Shown: in pieces, positions 18,447 to 26,378 of the stretch | Layout of the letters: each line of letters begins with the position of its first letter | Numbering within the stretch: position 1 is the stretch's first letter | Assembly: GCF_009711125.1 (NCBI RefSeq) | Contig: NZ_WMIB01000011.1 | Location: 1 to 64,000, forward strand | DNA from: Metabacillus mangrovi | GTDB lineage: Bacteria; Bacillota; Bacilli; Bacillales; Bacillaceae | Length of the DNA stretch: 64,000 bases | Reading direction: 5' to 3' | Translations under genes and position numbers: made by a program | The notes under the pieces: generated by a model | Told to the model about the DNA's origin: nothing | Seen by the model: only the letters and a program-made list of their open reading frames with translations | The model's database searches: none

Positions 18447-18963
18447 ACCGTAACCCTCCCTCGTTATAGTAATTGCACCTTAGAATTGCTTTTGCTCTCG
18501 AAAGCCTGGATTTGACCGTCCCCTCAGGCTCCTTTAAAAATTCACTGATTTCTTTGCAGTTCAATCCGACGATGTAATACAGGGTAAGAACCAATTTATA
18601 CTTGTCACCTAAGCTGTTTAGCGCATCTTCAAGCTCTACCTTCTGAAAGTCATCGTTCCTCCTTTGAGGAAGCAGATGATCGTCGATCGTTAGAACCTTC
18701 TCCTTCTTCTTGAGCAGGCTGTTGCATTTATTAATCAGGATTTTATAAATCCACGTGTTAAAGTACTCATCCGTTTTCAATGTATGTAATTTCTCATAAG
18801 CTGAAATGATGGCATCCTGCATCGCATCCGCCACATCTTCCTCATTGTTCAGCAGCCGGCTTGCCGTCCGGTACAGCACATCCTCGTACTGCTTCACAAG
18901 TGAAACAAAGGCCTCCCCGTCCCCTTTTTTCGCCTTTTTCACCAGCGCTTTTATCGTCCCCAT
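18430..18963 (-). CDS. ECF-type RNA polymerase sigma factor
   Basis: The 177-residue protein has sigma region 2 (LVKQYEDVLYRTASRLLNNEEDVADAMQDAI, residues about 22-52 in pieces) with the NEEDVADAMQD motif. It also has region 4 (LPQRRNDD then LEDALNSLGDKYKLVLTLYYIVGLNCKEISEFL) ending in the helix-turn-helix GTVKSRLSRAK. It lacks regions 1 and 3, as ECF factors do. It is co-transcribed with the downstream anti-sigma gene. The target regulon is unknown; autoregulation is usual for the group but no clear ECF promoter was identified. Confidence 0.9.
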   Translation of the reverse strand: MGTIKALVKKAKKGDGEAFVSLVKQYEDVLYRTASRLLNNEEDVADAMQDAIISAYEKLHTLKTDEYFNTWIYKILINKCNSLLKKKEKVLTIDDHLLPQRRNDDFQKVELEDALNSLGDKYKLVLTLYYIVGLNCKEISEFLKEPEGTVKSRLSRAKAILRCNYYNEGGLRYEKQL

Positions 18964-19037
18964 TTAAGCCACCTCCTTTTTGTTTTCAGAAGATTAGATA
19001 AAGCCAGGCCGGAAATGGTTGCATTCCATTTTAAAAA

Positions 19038-19063
19038 GGAGGCTGCTCTTGAAGCAGACCTCC
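19038..19063 (+). promoter_or_regulatory. Leader hairpin competing with the exporter attenuator
   Basis: GGAGGCTGCT pairs with AGCAGACCTCC, a 10-base stem with one bulged A. Its 5' arm GGAGGCTG is also perfectly complementary to CAGCCTCC in the 3' arm of the terminator at 19121-19148, so the two structures exclude one another. It lies 144 bases before the MFS exporter start. Confidence 0.55.
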
Positions 19064-19070
19064 TCGGAGT

Positions 19071-19118
19071 ATGATCAACGTTCACATCTATTCAATTATA
19101 ACGTTCTTTCATGCTTAA
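19071..19118 (+). CDS. Putative 15-residue leader peptide
   Basis: The frame encodes MINVHIYSIITFFHA and stops two bases before the terminator stem. A ribosome held near the end of this frame would cover the 5' arm of the terminator and allow read-through into the MFS exporter gene. The ribosome site is weak (GGAG placed too close to the ATG), so translation is uncertain. Position and layout rather than coding statistics support it. Confidence 0.4.
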   Translation: MINVHIYSIITFFHA

Positions 19119-19120
19119 CT

Positions 19121-19148
19121 GGGAGGCATTTACAGCCTCCCTTTTTTT
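19121..19148 (+). terminator. Terminator/attenuator ahead of MFS exporter
   Basis: GGGAGGC and GCCTCCC form a 7-base GC-rich stem with a 7-base loop, followed directly by seven T. It lies 59 bases upstream of the exporter start with no gene ending before it on this strand, so it most likely attenuates the exporter transcript. Confidence 0.75.
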
Positions 19149-19206
19149 ACTCTTTATGTTATTATAGTAAAATTGTTCGTCTAATTTGACTGGAAAAGAG
19201 GTACCC

Positions 19207-20421
19207 ATGAACACCATAGAACTGACGAAGCAGCACTGGCTGCTCATCTTAACCTTGGCTTTATTAACTTTTGTTCTCGGCACGAGTGAATTTGTGATTG
19301 TCGGGATCCTGACCGAGATTTCCTCGAGCCTTCATATATCCAACTCAGAAGCAGGTACTCTCGTTTCTGCTTTTGCGATTACGTTCGCCGTTGCGACACC
19401 AATCGTCATGTCCGCAACGAGCCATTTTCCAAAGCGTAAATGGATGCTGTTTCTGATCGGGTCGTTCATCATTCTGAATGCATTGTGCGTCATTGCGTCA
19501 AGCTACATCCTGCTTCTTGGGCTCCGGATGCTGACAGCAATCGTGACAGGGGTTTTGATCTCGCTTGCGATGATGGTCGCGAGTGAAACGATCCCCGTAG
19601 CCAAACGAAGCCTGGCGATCTCCTTTGTTTTTGGCGGCTTTACGCTAGCAAACGTAGCCGGCGTGCCGATTGGAACGGTCATCGCAGATTGGTACAACTG
19701 GAACGCGACCTTCGTGCTGACTGCATTGCTTGGGCTACTTGCATTTACCGCCTCTTTTTTCATTTTGCCTAATATGGAGAACCAGGCCCGCAGCTCGATC
19801 CGTGACCAGTTCTCTTTGCTGACACATCCAAGAATCCTGATGGCCTTTTTCATCCCGTCTCTTGGATTCGGAGCAACCTATGTTGTGTTCACCTACCTGG
19901 TCCCCATCCTGAATGAAATGGCCGCGCCAAGCCAGTCAATCAGCCTCATCCTGTTCGGCTACGGATTCATCTCAATTTTCAGCAACATCCTGGCCGGCAA
20001 AATCGCGAGCCGCAACGCCATCGGCCGGCTCCGGTTCGTGTTTCTCATCCAGGCCATCGTCCTGATCAGTCTCTACTGGACGACAAACGATCTGCTGCTC
20101 GGATTGATCAACATCGGACTCATGTCCTTGATGGCGATTCTGTTAACCACATCCACCCAGCTTTACCTGATCGACCTAGCCGGGATCTACCAGCCAAAAG
20201 CAACAGGCCTTGCCGCCTCCCTCATGCCCGTCGCAAGCAACGTAGGCATCGCCTTCGGTTCCGCACTAGGCGGACTCGTCTACCATCAGGGCAGCCTGGC
20301 GAATGTGACCTGGGTCGGCGGACTGGTAGCGGTGGCTGCAAGCGTTCTGACGTTTGTGAGCTACCGGCTGGATCAAAAGGAAAGAGACACCGGCAGGAGA
20401 GAGAAGCTGCGGGTGTCTTGA
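19207..20421 (+). CDS. MFS drug/sugar exporter (DHA1-type)
   Basis: The 404-residue protein has twelve predicted membrane helices. The N-terminal part FVLGTSEFVIVGILTEIS followed by EAGTLVSAFAITFAVATPIV matches the DHA1 group that includes AraJ and YdhP-type exporters. It works as a proton-coupled exporter in the cytoplasmic membrane; substrate unknown. The start ATG at 19207 follows AAAAGAGG; an in-frame upstream TTG lacks a ribosome site. The leader upstream carries a possible attenuator. Short diverged relics of this same gene occur at 21048, 22551 and 31410, so tandem or dispersed copies have existed here. Confidence 0.88.
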   Translation: MNTIELTKQHWLLILTLALLTFVLGTSEFVIVGILTEISSSLHISNSEAGTLVSAFAITFAVATPIVMSATSHFPKRKWMLFLIGSFIILNALCVIASSYILLLGLRMLTAIVTGVLISLAMMVASETIPVAKRSLAISFVFGGFTLANVAGVPIGTVIADWYNWNATFVLTALLGLLAFTASFFILPNMENQARSSIRDQFSLLTHPRILMAFFIPSLGFGATYVVFTYLVPILNEMAAPSQSISLILFGYGFISIFSNILAGKIASRNAIGRLRFVFLIQAIVLISLYWTTNDLLLGLINIGLMSLMAILLTTSTQLYLIDLAGIYQPKATGLAASLMPVASNVGIAFGSALGGLVYHQGSLANVTWVGGLVAVAASVLTFVSYRLDQKERDTGRREKLRVS

Positions 20422-20434
20422 TGGGGTTTTTTTT
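20386..20434 (+). terminator. Terminator overlapping the MFS stop
   Basis: GACACCGGCAG pairs with CTGCGGGTGTC across the last codons, followed nine bases later by eight T. The same sequence, degraded, occurs in the downstream relics. Confidence 0.65.
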
Positions 20435-20525
20435 AGGAAGTACCGAAGGCCCGTTGGGTGGTTCTTTGGTGCTTCTTTTTTTTCAAAGAAGCATCTCCCG
20501 TTACTTTAAGAAAAAGATTAAATAA

Positions 20526-20999
20526 TTAGTATGGTTTTTTAAGAATAGTCTCGTCCTTAAGTAAATTCCTATATTGTTTGCCATTTATAATAAGTGAATT
20601 TGCTTCTATAAAAAAACAATCTTTGTTGTTCACTTGGAAAAAGAAATTAGTGGGAGCAGTTAAAGATTCTATCTCTTTTAATTCCGAGTCCAAGCTTTTA
20701 ATAAATATTTGGCCAAAACCTTCCGGATGGTAAGAAATCTCGGACAATAGCAGATAATCATTGTCTCCGAATGAATTTAATCTAAAGCCTTCATAAACAG
20801 GTTCCTGGTGTACATAGTAAGACAACACTTGATTAAACTGGATAGATGTTTTTAATAATTCCTGATTACTAGTGGAGACTAACTTTAACCGGATGGATTC
20901 CTTCATATAGTCTATTTTGATATCTACAATTGACCAATACTCAGCATGATTCTTAAAAAAATCGTTTATTTCATCTTTTGTCCCGGAATTATTGTTCAA
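20526..20999 (-). CDS. Protein of unknown function, 157 residues
   Basis: No family is recognised. The protein is mixed alpha/beta with patterns such as EYWSIVDIKIDYMKESIRLKLV and NDYLLLSEISYHPEGFGQIF, without signal or membrane parts. I place the start at TTG 20999, nine bases after AGGAGG; longer in-frame versions would run into the MFS relic and lack a ribosome site. Its base composition is AT-richer than the MFS gene, and it sits between the MFS gene and the MFS relic. This suggests insertion into a duplicated copy. Confidence 0.6.
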   Translation of the reverse strand: MNNNSGTKDEINDFFKNHAEYWSIVDIKIDYMKESIRLKLVSTSNQELLKTSIQFNQVLSYYVHQEPVYEGFRLNSFGDNDYLLLSEISYHPEGFGQIFIKSLDSELKEIESLTAPTNFFFQVNNKDCFFIEANSLIINGKQYRNLLKDETILKKPY

Positions 21000-21047
21000 C
21001 TCACAATGCCTCCTGTTTTTTATCATTCTTAATATAGTGAAAGGAAA

Positions 21048-21210
21048 ATAGGCGGACTGGTCTATCATCAGGGCAACCTGATGAATGTGACCTGGATCGG
21101 CGGGGCGGTCGCAAAGCTTAAATGTACTGAATTCTTGTGTTGCCGATAGAATCTATTGCCAGAATAGGAAAGCGGCAGGTGTCTTGAGGGAATTTATAAG
21201 GCAGTACCGA
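21048..21210 (+). pseudogene. Relic of MFS exporter gene (3' end and terminator)
   Basis: Bases 21048-21113 match the exporter coding bases near 20266-20332: the relic reads GGLVYHQGNLMNVTWIGG against GGLVYHQGSLANVTWVGG. A second block at 21162-21210 matches the exporter end and terminator (AGGTGTCTTGAGGG... and GCAGTACCGAAGG against GGGTGTCTTGATGG... and GAAGTACCGAAGG). The differences show age. Downstream, bases 21232-21417 stay open in one plus frame (ending RKGFLAFRRSPRLNFNGAF) and may be debris of another membrane gene that I cannot identify. Confidence 0.7.
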
Positions 21211-21401
21211 AGGAAGGACAAGAACCTTCCGCCTGCTTCCCGCACAAGGTCTGTTTAATCCAGAAATTCTTGAAACTTTCTCCATCTCTGGTGAAGCCTT
21301 AACCTGGATTACCGTATCTGCCACCGCTCTAGCAGCTATAGCCACTGCAATGGGAATCCGGAAAGGATTTTTAGCATTTCGAAGGTCACCCCGTTTGAAC
21401 T

Positions 21402-21551
21402 TTAATGGAGCCTTTTAATCATGATTCTCATGCTTGCCTTATCTAATTCCTCATTGAACTTGGTCATAACTTCCGTAAGCTCTCCGCTTGGTAGATTTAC
21501 GGCTTCCGAATTCTGCGATGCTTTTTCGATCAGCATAAACAGAATGATCAT
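21402..21551 (-). pseudogene. Truncated YCII/DGPF gene (5' part)
   Basis: The translation MLIEKASQNSEAVNLPSGEL parallels MLIVKASKNSEAGNLPDSGL of the intact gene at 16345-16650, but it ends after about 48 residues at KRLH-stop, before the TEGPF motif. The ribosome site GGAGG is retained ahead of the start. It is the N-terminal half of a lost paralogue. Confidence 0.7.
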
Positions 21552-21560
21552 TCCTCCTAA

Positions 21561-22253
21561 GTGGATTGAGAATAAGAAGATTTTACACGATTTTAACATA
21601 GAGATAGGGAGCTGCAAAATTCATGCTCTTCTTGGTCCCAATGGTGCAGGTAAGACTAGTTTATTAAAAACAATACTAGGAATAAGTGAACTTAATAGTG
21701 GGGAGATCCTATTTAAAGATGAAGTATTAAATATCCCATATTCTAAAAATACGCGCAGAAAAATAGGCCACTTGCCCGATGAACCAATCTTATCCAACTT
21801 TCTTACTGGACTTGAGAATCTCTCTTATATGAATTATATTAATGGAAATCCCCAAAAAATGGAACACCACTTAGCATACTTAAGGAAAATGGATTAGAAG
21901 ATTCAAAAGATTTGTTGGTTAAAAACTATTCAAAGGGAATGAAGCAACGATTGTCTTTAGCCATCATAGACTTATATAATCCATCTTTACTTATTCTTGA
22001 TGAACCTATTTTAGGTTTAGATATAGTGGGTGTAAACCATTTGAAAAGCACTCTCAAAGATTATAGGTCTCGTGGTTGTTCTATACTTTTCACTACTCAT
22101 GACATCCATTTTTTCCAAGAAATATCAGATAATGTAACGTTAATAAATGAAGGAAAAAATATAGATGGAGGTTCAACTTCGGACTGGCTATCGAAATATG
22201 AAAATATTGAAGTGGCAATGATTGATAAACTCAAAATAAAAATGGGAAGGTAG
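21561..22253 (+). pseudogene. ABC transporter ATPase, start lost and frameshifted
   Basis: From about 21561 the plus strand encodes an ABC ATPase: KILHDFNIEIGSCKIHALLGPNGAGKTS (Walker A GPNGAGKTS), later YSKGMKQRLSLA (signature), LLILDEP (Walker B) and FTTHD (H-loop). The first segment runs into a stop at 21897 while the rest continues in another frame from about 21882 (NGLEDSKDLLVKNYSKG), so one frameshift lies near 21880-21895. The N-terminus is fused to the back of the YCII fragment and has no ribosome site. The family resembles small ATPases of bacteriocin-immunity or antibiotic exporters. The small membrane gene after it may be what is left of its partner. Confidence 0.8.
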
Positions 22254-22260
22254 TGCTTTT

Positions 22261-22431
22261 ATGAAGAATAATTTTTTTGTTGGTATACTAGCTTTATTAG
22301 CTTTAATACTTTTTGCTATAGGAATGCTTCAAAGTAGTTATCCAGTATGGATGGCTGTTGGCTTTATTGGATTTGTAGCTTTCATTCTTTTTATTGGGAG
22401 ACTTGTACTTAACTATATGAAAAGAAATTAA
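22261..22431 (+). CDS. Small two-helix membrane protein
   Basis: The 56-residue protein MKNNFFVGILALLALILFAI... has two hydrophobic helices (about 5-22 and 28-48) and a basic end (YMKRN). It starts 8 bases after the broken ABC ATPase gene, so it was probably co-transcribed with it. The ribosome site is weak (GGAAGG). It may be a remnant of the transporter unit. Confidence 0.5.
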   Translation: MKNNFFVGILALLALILFAIGMLQSSYPVWMAVGFIGFVAFILFIGRLVLNYMKRN

Positions 22432-22550
22432 TTATATTGTCCTCATCACATAATTAGTGATGATTTTTTTTAGATGAATCTTTTTAAAGGAATAGGAGGG
22501 CCTGCCGCGATTTGTACTATTTTTCAAGTTACTAATTAACTTAATAAGCA

Positions 22551-22589
22551 GCATAGGAAAGCGTCAGAGGTCTTAAAGGTACCGAAAAC
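22551..22589 (+). pseudogene. Short relic resembling the MFS 3' end
   Basis: GGAAAGCGTCAGAGGTCTTA followed by AGGTACCGAAAAC resembles the relic block at 21162-21210 (GGAAAGCGGCAGGTGTCTTG, GCAGTACCGAAGG). It is short, so chance or shared terminator structure cannot be fully excluded. Confidence 0.4.
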
Positions 22590-22621
22590 AGATAACTATT
22601 TTAAGATAGCCCTGAAAAGCA

Positions 22622-22657
22622 AAAAGAAAAGCATGCATATCGGTTCAATATGCATGC
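22622..22657 (-). terminator. Terminator after TcaA-like gene
   Basis: GCATGCATAT and ATATGCATGC form a perfect 10-base stem; on the minus strand TTTTTCTTTTTGC follows. It ends the two-gene unit 22670-24894. Confidence 0.9.
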
Positions 22658-22669
22658 TTCCCCACATGG

Positions 22670-23809
22670 TCACAAATTGATGCTCTCGTCATTCCTGCTC
22701 CATTTCAATACAGGCGGATTTTCCACTTTCAGTTCCTTCTTATTGTCCCAATCTTCATCCTCGGAACCGATAGCCTCCCTTTCCATTAAATCAGCAATGA
22801 GCCATTTTTTTGCTTTCGGATCATATTGGAGGGAGTATTCACGGACCGATTGATAAGAGAGGTCTTCAAAGGTTTTTTCCTCCCTGTACCTCAATTTACT
22901 GTTATAAGATACGAGGGCAGATACTTCCGCCGACCACTTCTTATCAAAGCTGTCTACATTCAGATCATCCAGATTGACAACAGCACCCAGATATTGCGAA
23001 TGCATTTCATCGACATAGTCTTTGATCAATTCAAAGTCATCCTGAACAAAGGAAGTGTCTTCCTTGACCTCATCCGTGACATTGGTGAGTGTGCTTATAT
23101 CAAAGCCCGAGGTTTGAAACACAGACATATCTTTGTTGAATACGTCAACGGCAGCAAGGAGCTCCTTCTGAACATCTTTGTCCTCCCTTGCCAGCTTATG
23201 GCTGTCAATCACAACGGTCACCTGTTTATTGCCCCAGGCTTCCGTTTTCTTTTCTTCCATGAAGGTTCCAAGGTCGTTTTTGACAGTCATCAAAACATCA
23301 TAGCTGCCGGGAAGCAGAGGGCCATAAATGTCCTCATCTTTTTGCTTTTTCAAACCGCTTAGCTTCCCGATGGACACGTCTACCGCATCTCCGTCATTCT
23401 GCCCGGTCACTTTAATGGAAGCGGTTTGAACTTGTAATTTGTAGTCTGGAAATATACCCCATTTTTTCCCGTCCTCAATCAAGCTGATCTGCTGGCCGGT
23501 TGCAGAGAAATCTTTATCTTCCACCTGCTCATCCAGGCTGTCCTTTATCACCTTGTAGCTGTTGTTATTCTCATTGAGGTAATTGATGAGTGCCGTCAAG
23601 GAGGCATCGTTCACAGGTGCCTTCTGATCATCCGGCTTGATGATCTCCTTCAGCTCCTCTGGCTGTTTCTTATCCACAGCATTTGCGAACTGTTCCACTG
23701 CATCACCAGGTGAAGGGGCCAGTTGCATAACAGTAACCACGATAACGATACCGAAAACGAGTGCGCCAGCAATTGAAGCTGCAATAATCCACTTTTTATT
23801 CACTTTCAT
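22670..23809 (-). CDS. TcaA/YvbJ-like membrane protein
   Basis: The 379-residue protein has a short cytoplasmic start, one membrane helix (about 7-29) and a large extracellular part. Residues 32-100 (SPGDAVEQFANAVDKKQPEEL) resemble the first extracellular domain of TcaA-type proteins, and the C-terminal 110 residues have an NTF2-like pattern ending in YSLQYDPKAKKWLIADLMER. The zinc ribbon common at the N-terminus of this family is absent. TcaA in staphylococci affects glycopeptide response; B. subtilis YvbJ is a related protein of unknown role. It is 14 bases downstream of a lipoprotein gene and probably works with it at the envelope. Confidence 0.7.
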   Translation of the reverse strand: MKVNKKWIIAASIAGALVFGIVIVVTVMQLAPSPGDAVEQFANAVDKKQPEELKEIIKPDDQKAPVNDASLTALINYLNENNNSYKVIKDSLDEQVEDKDFSATGQQISLIEDGKKWGIFPDYKLQVQTASIKVTGQNDGDAVDVSIGKLSGLKKQKDEDIYGPLLPGSYDVLMTVKNDLGTFMEEKKTEAWGNKQVTVVIDSHKLAREDKDVQKELLAAVDVFNKDMSVFQTSGFDISTLTNVTDEVKEDTSFVQDDFELIKDYVDEMHSQYLGAVVNLDDLNVDSFDKKWSAEVSALVSYNSKLRYREEKTFEDLSYQSVREYSLQYDPKAKKWLIADLMEREAIGSEDEDWDNKKELKVENPPVLKWSRNDESINL

Positions 23810-23823
23810 CCCTGCTCCTTTAA

Positions 23824-24894
23824 TCAGCGGTCTCCTTGTGCAAATGTTTTTACAAGTTGGTCACTGTTGTAATCTTCTGTATCAACCGTCCACTTGCCAT
23901 CCTTTTTGATCATCTTAATTTCCAGCGGGTTTCTCCCTGGCTGGGCATCCAGTGAATTCAGTACAGCATCGAACTTTTCCATAGCATAGCTCTGGGATTT
24001 CTTCGAGTCGTAGTCATCCGTTTTGTCCGTATATTCGTTTCGTAAATCCTTAATCGGTTCATATGCATCACTCAGTGATACGGTAGAGTACTCAAGCTTT
24101 ACGACCGCCCGGTCATTGGCAAATGCCTTTGCCTCAGCTTTAAGCTCTCCTTTTTCAGCAAGTACAGATTTGAAGCTCGTATAGTGCTTGTCCATTTCCT
24201 GCTCTGGAATGGACTCATAGGCAATGAGGTCCATGCCGTCGCTGAAGCTTCTCTTTGCTTCTTCCTGAAGGGCCTGCTTATCAGCGGTGACAAACTTTTC
24301 ATAATCCGGATTTTCTTTGTCCAGATAAATGGTCTCGATATAGGCAGTCAAAGCTTTCGCAGGATTCTCCATCTCCTCCAGGCTGTCTGCATATTTTTCC
24401 GTATCCAGCTTTAATGTGACTTCCTCTGGCTTATCTTCATAATCGTCCGTGCGCGGTGTGATGCCAATTTCATACTTCTCTCCCTTTTCCACTTCAAAAA
24501 AAGCAGGGACCGTCTTTACTTTTTTGGCACCAATGCTCCCTGACACGTCTGGCTCCAGTCCAAGATCGGTAGAGTAAACACCACTTTTCGCGCTCAGTTC
24601 CTCTTCCCCTTTGTATAGCTTGATCCCATCCGAGCCAGAGATGCTAAGAGATTTGTCCGACGTGTTCTCCACCTTGAGATTGACCATCAGAAGACCTGTA
24701 TCCGCTTCCGATGCACCGTCATCCTCCCCTGTCATTATGTATGACGCGTCCGTCACTGACACTTCCATAAACTTGCTCTTACTGCTGCCCTCGCCATCGG
24801 CGTTTGCCTTCTCCCCAAGGCCGCCTATGCTGCATCCTGCTGCAGTTGTCATCAGCAAACCCGTCAAAACTAGAAAACTACCTTTTTTCATCAT
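23824..24894 (-). CDS. Lipoprotein, DUF5105/DUF4352-like
   Basis: The 356-residue protein has a lipoprotein signal with lipobox AAGC (Cys at residue 21). The N-terminal extracellular domain (about 40-165) has the pattern LLMVNLKVENTSDKSLSISG typical of DUF4352-like Ig folds. The C-terminal part (AYIETIYLDKENPDYEKFV...) resembles DUF5105. It is first in a two-gene unit with the TcaA-like gene. The start ATG at 24894 follows GGGAGG. Role unknown; likely an envelope protein. Confidence 0.75.
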   Translation of the reverse strand: MMKKGSFLVLTGLLMTTAAGCSIGGLGEKANADGEGSSKSKFMEVSVTDASYIMTGEDDGASEADTGLLMVNLKVENTSDKSLSISGSDGIKLYKGEEELSAKSGVYSTDLGLEPDVSGSIGAKKVKTVPAFFEVEKGEKYEIGITPRTDDYEDKPEEVTLKLDTEKYADSLEEMENPAKALTAYIETIYLDKENPDYEKFVTADKQALQEEAKRSFSDGMDLIAYESIPEQEMDKHYTSFKSVLAEKGELKAEAKAFANDRAVVKLEYSTVSLSDAYEPIKDLRNEYTDKTDDYDSKKSQSYAMEKFDAVLNSLDAQPGRNPLEIKMIKKDGKWTVDTEDYNSDQLVKTFAQGDR

Positions 24895-25192
24895 TTCATA
24901 ATCCTCCCAATCCGTTAAATTAAAAATATTTCAATAATGTTTCAATTCCGTTCCGATAGTACATTTCCCCCTGACTTGGAAACATAAACCATAAATGTAT
25001 GACTATTGAATAGCACTATATATTAAAATTTGTTGTTTTTTAGAATATACAGGAAAAAGAATAGCCCTCCAGTGCTGGAGTTGTGGAGGAAAACGGACTC
25101 TCCTCATTCAAAAGTCTTAGACCACTTTCAAACTTATACCTGAGCCCTTTTTCTGTAAAAAAAGATACGATAGAGCAAAAGGGGGTCCGATT

Positions 25193-25651
25193 ATGATTAA
25201 AGGATTATATGAAGCACATCTGCCTGTGAGCGATATGGAGAGGTGGATCCATTTTTATCAGAAGCTTGGCTTACAAACCGCATATGTAAGTGAGAAAGTA
25301 TCGTTTATCTGGATTGAAAAGGGGAAGAGCTGGCTTGGATTGTGGGAAACAGAGCACGTACACCTCCCATACCACCCTTCCCTCAGGCATATTGCCTTTC
25401 ACGTAGAAGCAGAAGAGATCACAGCGGCGAAGAATTGGCTAAAAGAAAGAGGGATCAGCGTCAGGGAAGCTTTCGGCTTTCCACCGGAACGCCAGCCCCT
25501 GGTACTCCCGAATCACCCGCAAGCCCATGCCTGTCTTTATTTTCAGGACCCGGACGGAAATTCACTGGAATTCATTGCTCCCCTCAGGCTGGATGTTGAG
25601 GAGGATTTCGAGATGATGACTCTAGAGGAGTGGTATGGGCGGGAGGAGTGA
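25193..25651 (+). CDS. VOC-superfamily (glyoxalase/bleomycin-resistance fold) protein
   Basis: The 152-residue protein has two beta-alpha-beta-beta-beta modules. The first starts with YEAHLPVSDMERWIHFYQKLG and the second carries CLYFQDPDGNSLEFIAP, with candidate metal ligands His10, His67 and Glu about 129. Members include fosfomycin and bleomycin resistance proteins, lactoylglutathione lyases and dioxygenases; the substrate cannot be assigned. The start ATG at 25193 follows GGGGG with fitting spacing. Confidence 0.85.
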   Translation: MIKGLYEAHLPVSDMERWIHFYQKLGLQTAYVSEKVSFIWIEKGKSWLGLWETEHVHLPYHPSLRHIAFHVEAEEITAAKNWLKERGISVREAFGFPPERQPLVLPNHPQAHACLYFQDPDGNSLEFIAPLRLDVEEDFEMMTLEEWYGREE

Positions 25652-25654
25652 TTT

Positions 25655-25729
25655 ATGGAAACAATAGACGGGGTAAGGTTTAAGATTGCGAAACGATACC
25701 TTGCAAAACGCAGACTGGCCAAAGGGTGA
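25655..25729 (+). CDS. Possible 24-residue basic microprotein
   Basis: METIDGVRFKIAKRYLAKRR and four more residues follow directly after the VOC gene, with a strong GGGAGGAG site nine bases before the ATG. It is very basic and could form an amphipathic helix. Translation is plausible from the ribosome site but the reading frame is too short to be sure. Confidence 0.35.
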   Translation: METIDGVRFKIAKRYLAKRRLAKG

Positions 25730-25770
25730 GTAGATACCGGAAGGAGGGTGGAGCTGCAGGTGTCTAGTTG

Positions 25771-25817
25771 AAAAAAGCACCAAAGAACCGGTTACTTGCC
25801 TCTTAGGTGCTTCTTGT
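25771..25817 (+). terminator. Terminator after VOC gene
   Basis: AAGCACC pairs with GGTGCTT across a longer loop, followed by CTTGTTT. The AGCACCAAAGAACC motif also occurs in inverse form after the MFS gene. Confidence 0.6.
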
Positions 25818-25882
25818 TTAAGGATGTGGCTAAGTACGAAATCTTAATGGGGCACAACAGATGCTCTACTAACAGTAGTGCG

Positions 25883-26230
25883 CTAGTATTTATTAGATGA
25901 AACTCCCTCTTTAAAAGGCATATAAGTTGAAGGTGTTAATTCCTCACTCTCAATTACAATAGCAGTCAATCCATCTATCGTTTTTGTTTCATGCCATTCA
26001 TCTTTTTCGAAAAAAACAGCATCCCCAGCTTTCACTTTGACATATTCCTCTTCTTTTCCTCTAACATATCCTTCGCCAACCATAATAAGAAGGAGTTGAG
26101 GAGCAACAGCCTGGTGATAACACCCTATATGAGCAGCCTTTTCCGTTTGAATAACCCGAGACATAATAAAGTCGGAATTGAATCTTGAAATTTTTTTGCC
26201 GGTCTTTTTATCAAATCTAAACAAATTCAT
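25883..26230 (-). CDS. Cupin-domain protein
   Basis: The 115-residue protein is a single small beta-barrel. The first cupin motif is GCYHQAVAPQLLLIMVGEGYV (about 37-57) and the second is KAGDAVFFEKDEWHETKTID (about 68-87). Small stand-alone cupins bind a metal and a small ligand, or act as sensors; no specific role can be read. The start ATG at 26230 follows AGGTAGGG. Confidence 0.82.
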   Translation of the reverse strand: MNLFRFDKKTGKKISRFNSDFIMSRVIQTEKAAHIGCYHQAVAPQLLLIMVGEGYVRGKEEEYVKVKAGDAVFFEKDEWHETKTIDGLTAIVIESEELTPSTYMPFKEGVSSNKY

Positions 26231-26378
26231 TGGTCCCTACCTCTTTTACCTATTTTTTACACTGATTTTATCATAGAAGAGGTATGTCTTATATGATAAA
26301 ATCATGCAAAAAAAAGTAAAAGGACCTTAAAACTCAGACCCTTTACTACGATTAAGACAAGCCCTATAACCCCATCCC

